Source of the DNA: JAFDVL01 sp043736395
GTDB taxonomy: Bacteria; Acidobacteriota; Blastocatellia; RBC074
Assembly: GCA_043736395.1 (NCBI GenBank)
Contig: JAYTCQ010000253.1
Span: forward strand, 1 to 27,490
DNA: 27,490 nucleotides
Direction of reading: 5' to 3'
The notes below the pieces were generated by a model, which was given only the letters and a program-made list of their open reading frames with translations, was not told where the DNA came from and ran no database searches. Position 1 is the stretch's first letter. Every line of letters begins with the position of its first letter. Shown here in pieces: positions 15,790 to 24,550 of the stretch. The position numbers were made by a program, and so were the translations under genes.

Positions 15790-18700
15790 CTAGAAAATGA
15801 ACTTGAATCCAAGTTGCCAGAATCTTGGGAAGTTCGATTGACGAACGGTATTTTTGTTAATCGAACCGAACTCAGTGCTGTTCGGATCAGTATTGAATGC
15901 TCGTTCATCGAACATCGGCGTATTGAAGAGATTGAAGGCTTCAGCACGTAACTGGAATGAAGTCTTCTCGGTGATGCGGAAACGCTTCGAGAAGTTGATG
16001 TCCAGTTGTTGATACGATGGACGGCGAACGCGAGCATCACGAATTGCAGTGGTGCGTGTCGTGAAAGGTTCACGAATAATGAACGATGGAGCAGTACAAC
16101 CGTAAGCAGTTGAATACGCCAAAAGTTCAGGCACTAATGCGCCACCAGCCGTACGTTTATAAGTTCCATCAGCATTGCGACCATATTGAGCAACGCAGGG
16201 TCTAACGCCTTGAATCCAGTCTTGTCCGCTGACTAATCGTTTCTGATCTACTTTGTAGTAATCCTGATTGACGATGTCTACGTTGCCTGGCAACTGCCAC
16301 GGACGACCTGTATTGAAGATATAGAGACCAGCCATTTCCCATCCACCGACTAACAGATCGGCAAAGCGATTCGTGTCACCCAGGAACTTACGACCTTTAC
16401 CAAAGGGTATCTGCCAGGTTCCTGAAGTTGTAATACGATGTGGACGATCTGAGAAGGCGAGGCTCCGGTTAAGGGTTCTGGCGATATCGTCAATATAGGA
16501 CGAAGTGCTGTCCTGCTGTCCTGGTTGCTGAATTCCTTGCTCCATGGTTTTGGAGAAAGTATAAGTCCCGCTTATGGATAATCCTTTAGCCAGACGTTTG
16601 TTGAGAGTGGCCTGAATTGAATTATACCAGACGCGACCTTCGTTTCCTTCGAGTTCAGAGATTCCTGTGAATTGAGGGAAAGGACGGCTCAGTTCGAAAC
16701 GGCTGAGCGATGCGTTAGTGAAGCGCGCACCGCTAAATCCGGCTACGCCCTGGAAGGGGTTCGGTAAAAGCTCATCGCAGAATGCGCGATTACCGCCTTT
16801 GGTTACATCGCATTTATCTCGGAACGCTAATGAAGGTTCATTAATGCCGTTGAATTGCGATTGCGCATTGTAGGTTCGGCTGCCGACGTAGCTAATTTCT
16901 GTCGACATATTTCCGGGCAATTGCCGTTGGATGCCAAAAGAAAAATTGTCAACATGCGGAACAATGAATTTTGTGTTTGAGTAGTTTAATCCCAAGCCCA
17001 GAAATGTTTCTGCGCCAAGACTTGCACCCGCCGGACGTAGTACACCATTTGGGAAAGGATTACTTAAATTAAATAATGAAGTACGATTCGAGTCAGTCGA
17101 ACCCACGTAGGGAGTTTGAATACTGAATCCATTATTGGGGTAGCCAGGCGCACCTACCGGATTGACATAGTAGCGACCATATCCACCACGAATGACGGTT
17201 TTTTCATTCAGCGAATACGCCGCACCTAAACGAATCTGAAAATTGTTTTTGTCAGCATTCACCGGATAATTTCCATTACTGCCGCCAGCAAAACCTAATC
17301 CACCTAGAATTGAGGTGCCATTAAGTAACTTGGTTTTATCAATTCTTGCATTCGCCGGATTTGTAATCGTTCGATCGAATCCATAATTGATTCGATTGTA
17401 ACGCTCGACAGCCGGAAGATTTAAATCCCAACGGAAGCCAAGATTTAATGTTAACTTACGTGAGATTTTCCAGTCATCCTGCACCCAGGGCGCGTAATAT
17501 TTGAACATGTAAATCGGGAACACGTTGTTATCAATTTGTCCCGAAGTTGGCGCACCCAACAGAAATGCAGCAATCGGACTCCCGCTTAAAGTGTCACCAC
17601 GATTGAAAGTTTGCTGCGTGAAGGTACGATCAAAGTTGAGCAACATTCCAGGCAATCCGCTGGCTTGTCGCGCATATTGTTGCAACCGCATGTCGAGACC
17701 AAAGCGAGCGGTGTGCGCACCTTTGATCCACGAGACGTTTGGTTGAAAACTATAGACGTTTGTTACTTCACGACCGAAATCTCCGCGTCCGATCTGGACG
17801 TTATCACTAATCGTAAAGCGCGGGAAGATTTTCGTCGGGAGTTGGGAAGCTAAAGCAGATGGGAAGCCGAGCTGTGTGATGTCATATCCCAATCCGTCCT
17901 GGAAACGGGCTTCTTCGATGTAACGATTCGATGAAACTCGCAAGTTGAAAATTAAAGAGCCATTAAAGGTATGAACCCAATCCGCGACTCCGGTGTAATT
18001 GACTCGATTAAGCGGCAACTGTCCGGCTTGAGCAGGGCCGGTTCTAATTCCGTTAGTCCAGCGAATTTCCGCACGATTGTTATAACCGTAGCGGAAAAAT
18101 ACTTTATCTTTATCGCCAAAGTTTTGGTCAACTTTGAAAATCCAGTTTTTGAATTTGTCGTTGGCAATGTTCGGAATATCCGCGAAGTTATTACGCCACG
18201 GGTCTCCGCCTGGAGTTGTCGTATTCGCTGCCGGAGAAAATGCCAGCAATTTTTGTGCAATAGGATTCAAACGATTGGTCGGAATAATATTGTTCGGGAA
18301 TTGATCTCGTACCCAGTTTCCATTGACGTTGCGACCAGTGGCCGGATCGTAAACTTTAATTAAATCCCCCGCAGCGGTTTTGTATTGGCTGAAATCACCT
18401 TTGATAAAATCTGCGGTTGGAACTGTAAGAATTTGCGGGTTCGGCGTTCCTTCCCGATAACCTTCATAGTTGAAAAGGAAAAATGTTTTGTCGCGTCCAT
18501 CATAACCACCAAGCGGTCCGAATATTTTTTTCGGAAACCGGATCGGTCCGCTGATGACTCCGCCGTATTGATCAAGGAAATGCTCGGCTTTGACAAATTC
18601 TCCAGCTGAATTTCTAAAACGTCCGGCAGGAATGCCGCGCGCATTTGAAAACAGATAGTTCGAATCCAGCCAGTTACGGCGATAGAATTCGTAGAGTGAT

Positions 18701-19470
18701 CCGTGGTAGGCATTTCCACCCGATTTGATTTGTACGTTCATGACACCGCCGCCAGAACGGCCATACTGAGCGTCATAGGAATTCGTCATGATTTTGAATT
18801 CGCCGACGGCGTCAACTGGTGGAACATAAGCAATATTATTTCCGCCCTGAATTGAATTATTAGGCGCACCGTCAAGCAAGAATTCGTTATTGCGATTCAA
18901 GCTGCCGTTGACTGACCAATCAGCAATAGCTCCGTTATCGAAGGGACGCTGATAAATCGCCGGGCCATTAAATGTGATTCCAGGTGTCAGAGTTGCCAGC
19001 ATAAACGGATTGCGCGCATTGAGTGGCAATTCGACAATACGGCGATTCTCAATGACGTTTCCGCGATCCGCTTTGGATTCTTCTAAGAGCGGTGCTTCGC
19101 CAGTTACGGTGACGGTTTCATTCGCGCCACCGACTTCTAAGGCAACGTTGATCGTTGCGTTTTGACCGACAGAAAACTCTTGTTTATCGCGGTTGTATTT
19201 TTTGAAACCAGAGGCTTCAACTGTCATTAAATAAATGCCAGGTCGAATGAATGGAATTGTATAGTTTCCATCCTGATTGGTTGTGACTGTCACGGTTTCA
19301 TTCGTAGCACTGTTGACTACTTTAACAATCGCATTAGGAACCGAGGCACCCGTCGGATCAGCTACGCGACCATTGACGGTGGCGCGAAACTCTTGCGCGT
19401 AGGCAGCAGTAGCTAAAATTGTGACGAGGAGTATTCTGAAAAATAATTTTTTGAACATCATCTCTCCCAT
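15790..19470 (-). CDS. TonB-dependent receptor, Oar-like
   Basis: A 1226-aa outer-membrane protein. It has a signal peptide (FKKLFFRILLVTILATAAYA), a carboxypeptidase-regulatory-like beta-sandwich (about residues 28-113; GRVADPTGASVPNAIV, QDGNYTIPFIRPGIY), a plug domain (about 130-250; TGEAPLLEESKADRGNVIE, NNEFLLDGAPNN), and a long beta-barrel ending in the terminal-Phe signature FKFIF. Oar-like receptors are hugely expanded in Acidobacteriota and are thought to import large substrates with TonB energy; the ligand cannot be inferred. Of the three nearby Met codons, the second or third (19456-19461) fits the GGGAGAG ribosome binding site better than the first. The gene starts 40 bp after the exported methyltransferase-like gene and is probably co-transcribed with it. 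A strong terminator follows. Confidence 0.95.
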   Translation of the reverse strand: MGEMMFKKLFFRILLVTILATAAYAQEFRATVNGRVADPTGASVPNAIVKVVNSATNETVTVTTNQDGNYTIPFIRPGIYLMTVEASGFKKYNRDKQEFSVGQNATINVALEVGGANETVTVTGEAPLLEESKADRGNVIENRRIVELPLNARNPFMLATLTPGITFNGPAIYQRPFDNGAIADWSVNGSLNRNNEFLLDGAPNNSIQGGNNIAYVPPVDAVGEFKIMTNSYDAQYGRSGGGVMNVQIKSGGNAYHGSLYEFYRRNWLDSNYLFSNARGIPAGRFRNSAGEFVKAEHFLDQYGGVISGPIRFPKKIFGPLGGYDGRDKTFFLFNYEGYREGTPNPQILTVPTADFIKGDFSQYKTAAGDLIKVYDPATGRNVNGNWVRDQFPNNIIPTNRLNPIAQKLLAFSPAANTTTPGGDPWRNNFADIPNIANDKFKNWIFKVDQNFGDKDKVFFRYGYNNRAEIRWTNGIRTGPAQAGQLPLNRVNYTGVADWVHTFNGSLIFNLRVSSNRYIEEARFQDGLGYDITQLGFPSALASQLPTKIFPRFTISDNVQIGRGDFGREVTNVYSFQPNVSWIKGAHTARFGLDMRLQQYARQASGLPGMLLNFDRTFTQQTFNRGDTLSGSPIAAFLLGAPTSGQIDNNVFPIYMFKYYAPWVQDDWKISRKLTLNLGFRWDLNLPAVERYNRINYGFDRTITNPANARIDKTKLLNGTSILGGLGFAGGSNGNYPVNADKNNFQIRLGAAYSLNEKTVIRGGYGRYYVNPVGAPGYPNNGFSIQTPYVGSTDSNRTSLFNLSNPFPNGVLRPAGASLGAETFLGLGLNYSNTKFIVPHVDNFSFGIQRQLPGNMSTEISYVGSRTYNAQSQFNGINEPSLAFRDKCDVTKGGNRAFCDELLPNPFQGVAGFSGARFTNASLSRFELSRPFPQFTGISELEGNEGRVWYNSIQATLNKRLAKGLSISGTYTFSKTMEQGIQQPGQQDSTSSYIDDIARTLNRSLAFSDRPHRITTSGTWQIPFGKGRKFLGDTNRFADLLVGGWEMAGLYIFNTGRPWQLPGNVDIVNQDYYKVDQKRLVSGQDWIQGVRPCVAQYGRNADGTYKRTAGGALVPELLAYSTAYGCTAPSFIIREPFTTRTTAIRDARVRRPSYQQLDINFSKRFRITEKTSFQLRAEAFNLFNTPMFDERAFNTDPNSTEFGSINKNTVRQSNFPRFWQLGFKFIF

Positions 19471-19510
19471 AGTTGGTTTTAGGTTTAGTGAGTAATAAAT
19501 GGACTCGAGT

Positions 19511-20968
19511 TCATTCTTTACTCGCGATTTTTTGATGAATTACAACGCCATCGAACAAGGCTTTTTGCTGCTGACCAGCAATGAGAGCCGTGCGAGATTG
19601 GGTTGCGGGGATTCCATTCAGCAAAGCAAATGATTGAAGCGAAGACCTCTCTTCATTATGCAAGAGATAGCCGCCTGACTTCATCATCGCTGATATATTA
19701 GTTATTGCTAGTGATAACTCTATTTCGTTAAAATAAGGAAAAACGTTAGTGATAATTACCAGATCGTAATCCGGCGAAGGATTGTACCGCTGTGAAATAA
19801 TATTTAAGTTCGCCGCAGAAATCCGGCTGGTCACTTCTGAATTGATGCGTAAATTTTTCTGAAGATGTTTCGCTAAAAATGATGGAGCTTGCAGTTTTGA
19901 TTCAACTCCGACATTGCGACCAAGTGTTTGAAAATATTGCTTGAATTCGTCAGAAAGCGGACGCGCGGGTTGATCTGATAAGCCTGAAATAATTGATAGA
20001 TTCAGGCTGCTGCGAGATGAGTTTTGCAAAAAATCAACCACCCGTTCGTTGATGTCTACGCAGTGAATTTGTAAGGAATTTACGGTAGAAAATTTAAGTC
20101 CGAGCAGGGAATCAGCGACCGCGAAGGGCTGATAACATTGTGGTTCGAAGGCATCCATCATATCCGTTCTCGGAGCAAAATCCTGACCAGGGCCGATGAT
20201 TAAAACACGATTGATTTGTCGCTCAGGCTCCAGGGATCTGATGACTTCGAGGGCTTGATGAATTGCAAAATTAGCTTCGATTTGGGTGTCGGTGCTGTGC
20301 CCGCGTTTCTGATACAGCGAAGCGACATGTTGCGCTAATTGCTGCGGATTATTGATTTCTTTGGCTCCAAATTCTTTTTGATACAAAAACGACATCGCAC
20401 GCAAATATTCAAGCGATAATCCGGGCAACATTGCTTTTTGATTTTGAATGATTTTGCCGATGAATTTATGAAAATAAGATAGCCGTTGATCTGAGTTGTG
20501 TATGCCAAGTGCTTTCGTGAAATCTTGCAACCGGAGCGTTACCGCATTCGGGATTTTAGCAATCAACTGAGCATCGGGTTTCTGTCCATTTAGAAATTTT
20601 ATCCGATTTAGCGGGTCAAGGCTTTGGACGAATTCGTATGCGCTACGAGCTGGCTCAATTTTGTTTAGCGACGTAAATTTGGACGATTGCAGCGCATAGA
20701 AAATAACATGATCGAATTCTCCATCAAGTTCCCGTTGTGATGTTTGCGCACTTAATTTTCTTAGGTAGTCCGGAAAAGTCTGCTGCGTGATTCCTTCATT
20801 TGCTAACCAGTCTTGCAATTTCTCAGGGAGCTGAGAGAATGAAATTGGCGTAGGCTTACTCGCGCACTCAGCGGGCCGACAGGATGGTTGCGCTACGACA
20901 AAGCTCCATAGCAAAAGAAAGGCACTCAGGGTGTGTGATAATAAACGAAAATTTGAGCGGAGCCGCAT
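19511..20968 (-). CDS. exported methyltransferase-like protein of unknown function
   Basis: A 485-aa protein. An N-terminal signal peptide (hydrophobic core about residues 9-26, possible cleavage near AQP or ECA) is followed by an alpha-helical region (about 44-245) and then a Rossmann-like segment with SAM-methyltransferase features. These are motif I VLIIGPGQDF (255-264), an acidic residue at the end of strand 2 (VDIN, D305), the motif-IV-like YDLVIITNVFPYF (401-413), and KSGGYLLHNEE (430-440). The spacing fits a CheR-like class I methyltransferase. The usual GxGxG is reduced to GPG, so binding of SAM is uncertain. Export of such a domain is unusual. It lies 40 bp upstream of the TonB receptor gene on the same strand. 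I do not recognise the named family. Confidence 0.75.
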   Translation of the reverse strand: MRLRSNFRLLSHTLSAFLLLWSFVVAQPSCRPAECASKPTPISFSQLPEKLQDWLANEGITQQTFPDYLRKLSAQTSQRELDGEFDHVIFYALQSSKFTSLNKIEPARSAYEFVQSLDPLNRIKFLNGQKPDAQLIAKIPNAVTLRLQDFTKALGIHNSDQRLSYFHKFIGKIIQNQKAMLPGLSLEYLRAMSFLYQKEFGAKEINNPQQLAQHVASLYQKRGHSTDTQIEANFAIHQALEVIRSLEPERQINRVLIIGPGQDFAPRTDMMDAFEPQCYQPFAVADSLLGLKFSTVNSLQIHCVDINERVVDFLQNSSRSSLNLSIISGLSDQPARPLSDEFKQYFQTLGRNVGVESKLQAPSFLAKHLQKNLRINSEVTSRISAANLNIISQRYNPSPDYDLVIITNVFPYFNEIELSLAITNISAMMKSGGYLLHNEERSSLQSFALLNGIPATQSRTALIAGQQQKALFDGVVIHQKIASKE

Positions 20969-21191
20969 CAGTGTCGTTCCAGTAATTTAGTAAATTGGAT
21001 TCTAAAATTTGTAATTGGGAAAAAATATTTATCTACAATTGGATTATCCAAGTTACCCGAAAATTCGTCAATAGCCCGTTGGACATTCGAATAAGTTTAG
21101 CGGCTCAAATATCGTATTTTCAACGAATGAATTAACTCTGGTTATTTTTGCACCTTAGGCATATTTCCTGAACAAGTCGAAAAGGAAATCT

Positions 21192-22124
21192 ATGATAAAA
21201 ATATTTACGATCTTCTCAGTAATGCTAATTTTTGTAACGATGGCTTTCTCGCAACGTCCTAAGACTCCGACCGTGCGTTCGCAAATATTAGTCTCGACAG
21301 AATGGCTGGCGAAGAATTTAAATGATCCAAAAATTGTGATTCTTCAAATTGGACGCGACCAGAAAGAATACGATGCCGGGCATATTCCGAATGCGCGCTA
21401 TTTGAAATATACCGACATTGTGACGACGAGAGATCAGATTCCGAATGAGCTGCCTCCGGTTGAGAAGCTGCAACAGCTTTTTTCATCGCTTGGCGTGAGC
21501 AACGATTCGAAAATAATTTTATATAGCGACGTCCAAAATTTGTTGGCGGCGCGAGTCTATTTCACACTCGATTATTTAGGTTTCGGCGATCAAGCGGCAT
21601 TACTTGATGGCAGCATTGATAAATGGAAAGCTGATAAAAGAGAACTTTCCACGACTGTGCCGTCAATAAAGAGTGGAAATTTCACGCCACGCTTGAATCT
21701 GAAAGTTAACGTCACAAGAGAAGCCGTCAAAGATGTTTCGTGGTTGAATTCGAATACTGAAAATTCAGATATTTTGTTACTGGATGCGCGTCCGGCTGAT
21801 GCGTACGACGGCACAGTGAAGAATGCGAATTTGCCGCGTAATGGACACATTCCCGGCGCGGGAAATGTTTACTGGATGGATACCCTGACGAGCAAGGAGA
21901 TCCCTACGCTGAAGGCCGTAAAAGATTTGCAGAAAATGTATGAAGGCGAGGGAATCAGTTCCGATAAAAAAGTTGTGACGTATTGCTGGATTGGGATGAT
22001 GGCTTCGCACGCGTATTTTACGCTAAAATATTTAGGCTATGACGTTGCGATGTACGATGGAGCGTTTACGGAATGGAGCAAGTCGGAGGGGACGGAAGTT
22101 GTGGTGGGTAAGGGGAAGAAATAA
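21192..22124 (+). CDS. exported two-domain rhodanese (sulfurtransferase)
   Basis: A 310-aa protein with a signal peptide (residues 1 to about 20, ending in AFSQ) and two rhodanese domains (about 33-150 and 165-303). The C-terminal domain has the active-site loop YCWIGMMAS with Cys265; the N-terminal domain has YSDVQNLLA in the same place, with Ser in place of Cys, and is therefore inactive, as usual in tandem rhodaneses. Other hallmarks are YDAGHIPNA, LLLDARPADAYDG and NGHIPGAGNV. The known reaction is transfer of sulfane sulfur from thiosulfate or 3-mercaptopyruvate to cyanide or another acceptor; here it acts outside the cytoplasm. The ATG is preceded by AAGGAAA. The gene is divergent from the methyltransferase-like gene and convergent with the 470-aa gene, separated by a perfect palindrome. 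Confidence 0.93.
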   Translation: MIKIFTIFSVMLIFVTMAFSQRPKTPTVRSQILVSTEWLAKNLNDPKIVILQIGRDQKEYDAGHIPNARYLKYTDIVTTRDQIPNELPPVEKLQQLFSSLGVSNDSKIILYSDVQNLLAARVYFTLDYLGFGDQAALLDGSIDKWKADKRELSTTVPSIKSGNFTPRLNLKVNVTREAVKDVSWLNSNTENSDILLLDARPADAYDGTVKNANLPRNGHIPGAGNVYWMDTLTSKEIPTLKAVKDLQKMYEGEGISSDKKVVTYCWIGMMASHAYFTLKYLGYDVAMYDGAFTEWSKSEGTEVVVGKGKK

Positions 22125-22130
22125 ATCTTA

Positions 22131-22188
22131 ACAGACAGGAAAAAAGGGACAGGAAAAATATTTTTCCTGTCCCTTTTTTCCTGTCTGT
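22131..22188. terminator. perfect 58-bp palindrome between convergent genes
   Basis: Arms 22131-22158 and 22161-22188 are 28 bp each without a single mismatch; the 2-bp centre TA is itself palindromic. Each arm holds a repeated phrase GACAGGAAAAA. It begins 6 bp after the rhodanese stop and ends 9 bp before the stop of the convergent gene. It fits a bidirectional terminator, although neither side has a classic terminal U-tract beyond the hairpin. Confidence 0.8.
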
Positions 22189-22197
22189 ATTCAGAAA

Positions 22198-23610
22198 TTA
22201 GTGCTGACAAATTTTCTCAGTCAGACTTCCTAAATTAAATCTGCGAATATCATTCGCCTCTGCCTGTTCGACTTTCCGCAATTCTTCTGCAATGTAATCA
22301 CGGACACGACCGTTGGAAGAATAAATCAAATCCTCAACCATCTGTCGCAACGCTTCGGTTAAGCCGGTTGCAAATTCATTTGGCTGTGCAGTTCCGACAA
22401 ATACAATTTCTTTGTCTTGATATTCAAATTCCGCCGCAAACGGATCGAGAAACGGATAGCGTTCGGTGACGGCTAATAATCCGGCGCGGAGTGCGGTTGG
22501 GAATGAGCTACCACGTCCGGCGACTCCCATGCCTTGTTCGACAGCGGCAACTACCTGACTCATTAAATTCATCAGGTCACGCATTTCATTGCCTGATTTG
22601 GGAACTTCCGGGAGTGGCGCGGGAGTTAATTGCGCCGCCGAGACTGCTGAAGGATTTGCTACTTGTGCGGTAACGGGGGAAGCAGATGGTTTAGTTTCCA
22701 CCACTTCCAGAACGTCGTCGAAAACGACAGGTTTTGGTTTCGCTTCAGCTACTACTTCGACTACATTTGCGTCAGCCTGGCCTCCAGCAGTCGAAAATGA
22801 TTCGTAGTGTGGAGTTGTGACGGAAGGAGCAGGAGCGGATACCGCAACATTGACACCCGCAGTTGTTTGGGCAGTGGCGGGTGTAACGGTGGGAAAGGAA
22901 ACAGCTTCAGGTGTAACGACCTTGATCGGCTCAGAGATTGAGACAGGCGTTGGTGAGACAGCTTGAGCTGCAATTTGATTAATGCTGGCGTCGATATTGT
23001 TCTCATCAATTCTGGTGATCGGAGAACTGGCCTGACGATAAAGAGTGAATTGGGCAGATTCCATTTCGCTGTCAGCCAATAATTTATCAAGCGCATCCTT
23101 GCCAATATTCTGGTCATCGCCGATGGAACAAATCGCCTCGACTTTATCGCCTTCGACAAAAATCATTCCACGTTTGTTTTCAGATGACTCAAATGAAATG
23201 CTAAAGAAATATGTTTTCTTTTCCGCTGACAACCGCTTAATAAGTTTTCCTAAGTGCGCCCAATCGGTGGAAAGGTTCTCATAAACTTTTTCACCATCTG
23301 CAATACCGGAAAGCGTCTGCACGATTTCTTTTTGAATATGATAGACCGAAAGCGTTCCTTTCGCCTGTTGCGATAACGAGAACAAATGTTCTTTGACCGC
23401 AACGCCTGAACGCTGTTCATTTCCGGCAATTTCTGCTGCATTTACAACCATCCCATCCTGGACAAAAATAAATCCATTCAAGTTTGGAAATGCAAGTAAA
23501 ATATATCCACTGAACTTTTCTGCTTTTAATTCTTCAAGAAGCCCATCCATCCGCACGAATGACGTGCTTAGCTTCTCGTGCATTGGCTTACCTTTTGGAA
23601 TGTAATACAT
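22198..23610 (-). CDS. uncharacterised three-part cytoplasmic protein (470 aa)
   Basis: I do not recognise a named family with certainty. Two related N-terminal segments are visible: about residues 18-105 (MDGLLEELKAEKFSGYI, GFIFVQDGMVVNAAE) and 118-195 (LGKLIKRLSAEKKTYFF, GMIFVEGDKVEAICS). Both match the pattern of DUF4388/PATAN-like domains seen in bacterial signalling proteins (inference). A Pro/Ala/Val/Thr-rich linker follows (about 215-335), then a conserved-looking C-terminal domain (about 337-470) with YPFLDPFAAEFEY and RQMVEDLIY. There is no signal peptide or membrane helix. The first ATG has AAGAAGAG four bases upstream, but Met10 (AAAGGTAAGCC before it) is an equally good start. A promoter candidate with possible switching hairpins lies 130-160 bp upstream. 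Confidence 0.8.
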   Translation of the reverse strand: MYYIPKGKPMHEKLSTSFVRMDGLLEELKAEKFSGYILLAFPNLNGFIFVQDGMVVNAAEIAGNEQRSGVAVKEHLFSLSQQAKGTLSVYHIQKEIVQTLSGIADGEKVYENLSTDWAHLGKLIKRLSAEKKTYFFSISFESSENKRGMIFVEGDKVEAICSIGDDQNIGKDALDKLLADSEMESAQFTLYRQASSPITRIDENNIDASINQIAAQAVSPTPVSISEPIKVVTPEAVSFPTVTPATAQTTAGVNVAVSAPAPSVTTPHYESFSTAGGQADANVVEVVAEAKPKPVVFDDVLEVVETKPSASPVTAQVANPSAVSAAQLTPAPLPEVPKSGNEMRDLMNLMSQVVAAVEQGMGVAGRGSSFPTALRAGLLAVTERYPFLDPFAAEFEYQDKEIVFVGTAQPNEFATGLTEALRQMVEDLIYSSNGRVRDYIAEELRKVEQAEANDIRRFNLGSLTEKICQH

Positions 23611-23711
23611 AGGCTCTTCTTATACTCGTTTTAAGTGGTAGATAATCTGTACAGAAACGCTTTGACGTTTTTGATTGTAATAATTAACAGGACACGGGGG
23701 TAGGGAGACTC

Positions 23712-23750
23712 GTTTGCTAAACACCAGCAAACAAATGGAAGTTTAGCAAA
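23712..23750 (-). promoter_or_regulatory. overlapping alternative hairpins
   Basis: GTTTGCT (23712-23718) pairs with AGCAAAC (23726-23732), while the overlapping TTTGCTAAAC (23713-23722) pairs with GTTTAGCAAA (23741-23750). The two pairings exclude each other. The second arm overlaps the predicted -10 box of the promoter for the 470-aa gene, so it could equally be a DNA operator. Confidence 0.4.
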
Positions 23751-23768
23751 ATGTGATTCTCAAGTCAA
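23740..23768 (-). promoter_or_regulatory. sigma70-like promoter for the 470-aa gene
   Basis: On the minus strand, TTGACT (23768-23763), a 17-bp spacer and TAAACT (23745-23740). The predicted start near 23733 leaves a leader of about 120 nt before the ATG. Confidence 0.5.
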
Positions 23769-23907
23769 TCAACTCTTTAATATGCGGATATTTGTGGTTT
23801 AACACTTCACCTTTAACTTTACTTAATACATGATTTTAACCTGGCAATAATATTGAAAAGTTAAACAAGTTTCTGTCACACAATGATATGAATTGAATAA
23901 TCAATAA

Positions 23908-23945
23908 ATGAAGCCTGACCAAATTTTTTTTCGGTCAGGCTTCAT
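23908..23945 (-). terminator. terminator hairpin of the cold-shock gene
   Basis: A perfect 13-bp stem (23933-23945 with 23908-23920, ATGAAGCCTGACC type) and a 12-nt loop lie about 22 bp after the cold-shock stop codon. The following minus-strand sequence is only moderately U-rich. Confidence 0.75.
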
Positions 23946-23967
23946 AATTGAATAGATGTCGAGAGTT

Positions 23968-24186
23968 TTAAGCGTCAAAAGTATTTACTTGTTCGGCTTG
24001 ATGACCTTTCGGACCTTGAATCAGATCGAATTCGACAACTTGTCCTTCAAGCAAAGTTTTATAACCATTGCCCTGGATTGCCGAGTAGTGAACAAAGATG
24101 TCTCCCTGTCCTTCCGGGTGTTCGATAAATCCATAGCCTTTGCTGTTATTGAACCACTTTACGGTTCCTTTTTTTCGATCTACCAT
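23968..24186 (-). CDS. cold-shock domain protein (CspA family)
   Basis: A 72-aa single cold-shock domain of normal length. The RNA-binding motifs RNP1 (KGYGFI, residues 16-21) and RNP2 (DIFVHYSAI, about 29-37) are intact, and the N-terminus GTVKWFNNSKGYGFI is typical. These cytoplasmic OB-fold proteins bind single-stranded RNA and DNA, melt secondary structure and can act as transcription antiterminators. The start is set by a perfect AGGAGG nine bases upstream. The leader is long and contains an attenuator-like hairpin. A terminator hairpin follows. Confidence 0.97.
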   Translation of the reverse strand: MVDRKKGTVKWFNNSKGYGFIEHPEGQGDIFVHYSAIQGNGYKTLLEGQVVEFDLIQGPKGHQAEQVNTFDA

Positions 24187-24195
24187 TAGTTAAAT

Positions 24196-24201
24196 CCTCC
24201 T
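24196..24201 (-). promoter_or_regulatory. consensus Shine-Dalgarno of the cold-shock gene
   Basis: On the minus strand this is AGGAGG, nine bases from the ATG at 24184-24186. It is the strongest ribosome binding site in the window, fitting a highly translated gene. Confidence 0.9.
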
Positions 24202-24353
24202 GACGTTGACGAGTGTTGGGTGAAGACTCATCGGGTTAATACAAAACGTCCCGCTCATTCATGAATGAATGACCTTTAGATTAATCTCGGACTGCATCTG
24301 AGTTTCGGGGGCTTGCGGGGCACTACACTGACAAACTTGATTGGGTACTGCTG

Positions 24354-24411
24354 GAAAAAAGCGAAAAGCCGCTTCGCTGACCAGAGGTTGACTCGTCAGA
24401 AATCGCGGCTT
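24354..24411 (-). promoter_or_regulatory. attenuator-like hairpin in the cold-shock leader
   Basis: On the minus strand an outer stem AAGCCGC/GCGGCTT (24411-24405 with 24372-24366) and inner stem CTGAC/GTCAG (24399-24395 with 24381-24377) are followed by UUUUCGCUUUUUU (24365-24354). This has the form of an intrinsic terminator, yet it lies between the only strong promoter and the cold-shock start. It could instead terminate a separate small RNA of about 190 nt. Confidence 0.6.
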
Positions 24412-24550
24412 AGGGATAATAGCAAAGAAAATGGGGGCTAACACAACGGTACTTCTTATGATGAACTTGTCGTAATTCAACAAATCCAGGTTACAGCTTA
24501 AAATGTCTAAATTTATTTGCGTCAGAAGAATGAAAACTTCGACAAAAAAA

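Larger units (their letters stand above)
23611..23967. other. 357-bp gap: leader of the 470-aa gene and cold-shock gene terminator
   Basis: Contains a sigma70-like promoter candidate on the minus strand (23740-23768), overlapping alternative hairpins (23712-23750), an AT-rich stretch (about 23770-23907) with no recognised signal, and the terminator hairpin after the cold-shock gene (23908-23945). I see no small gene. Confidence 0.6.
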
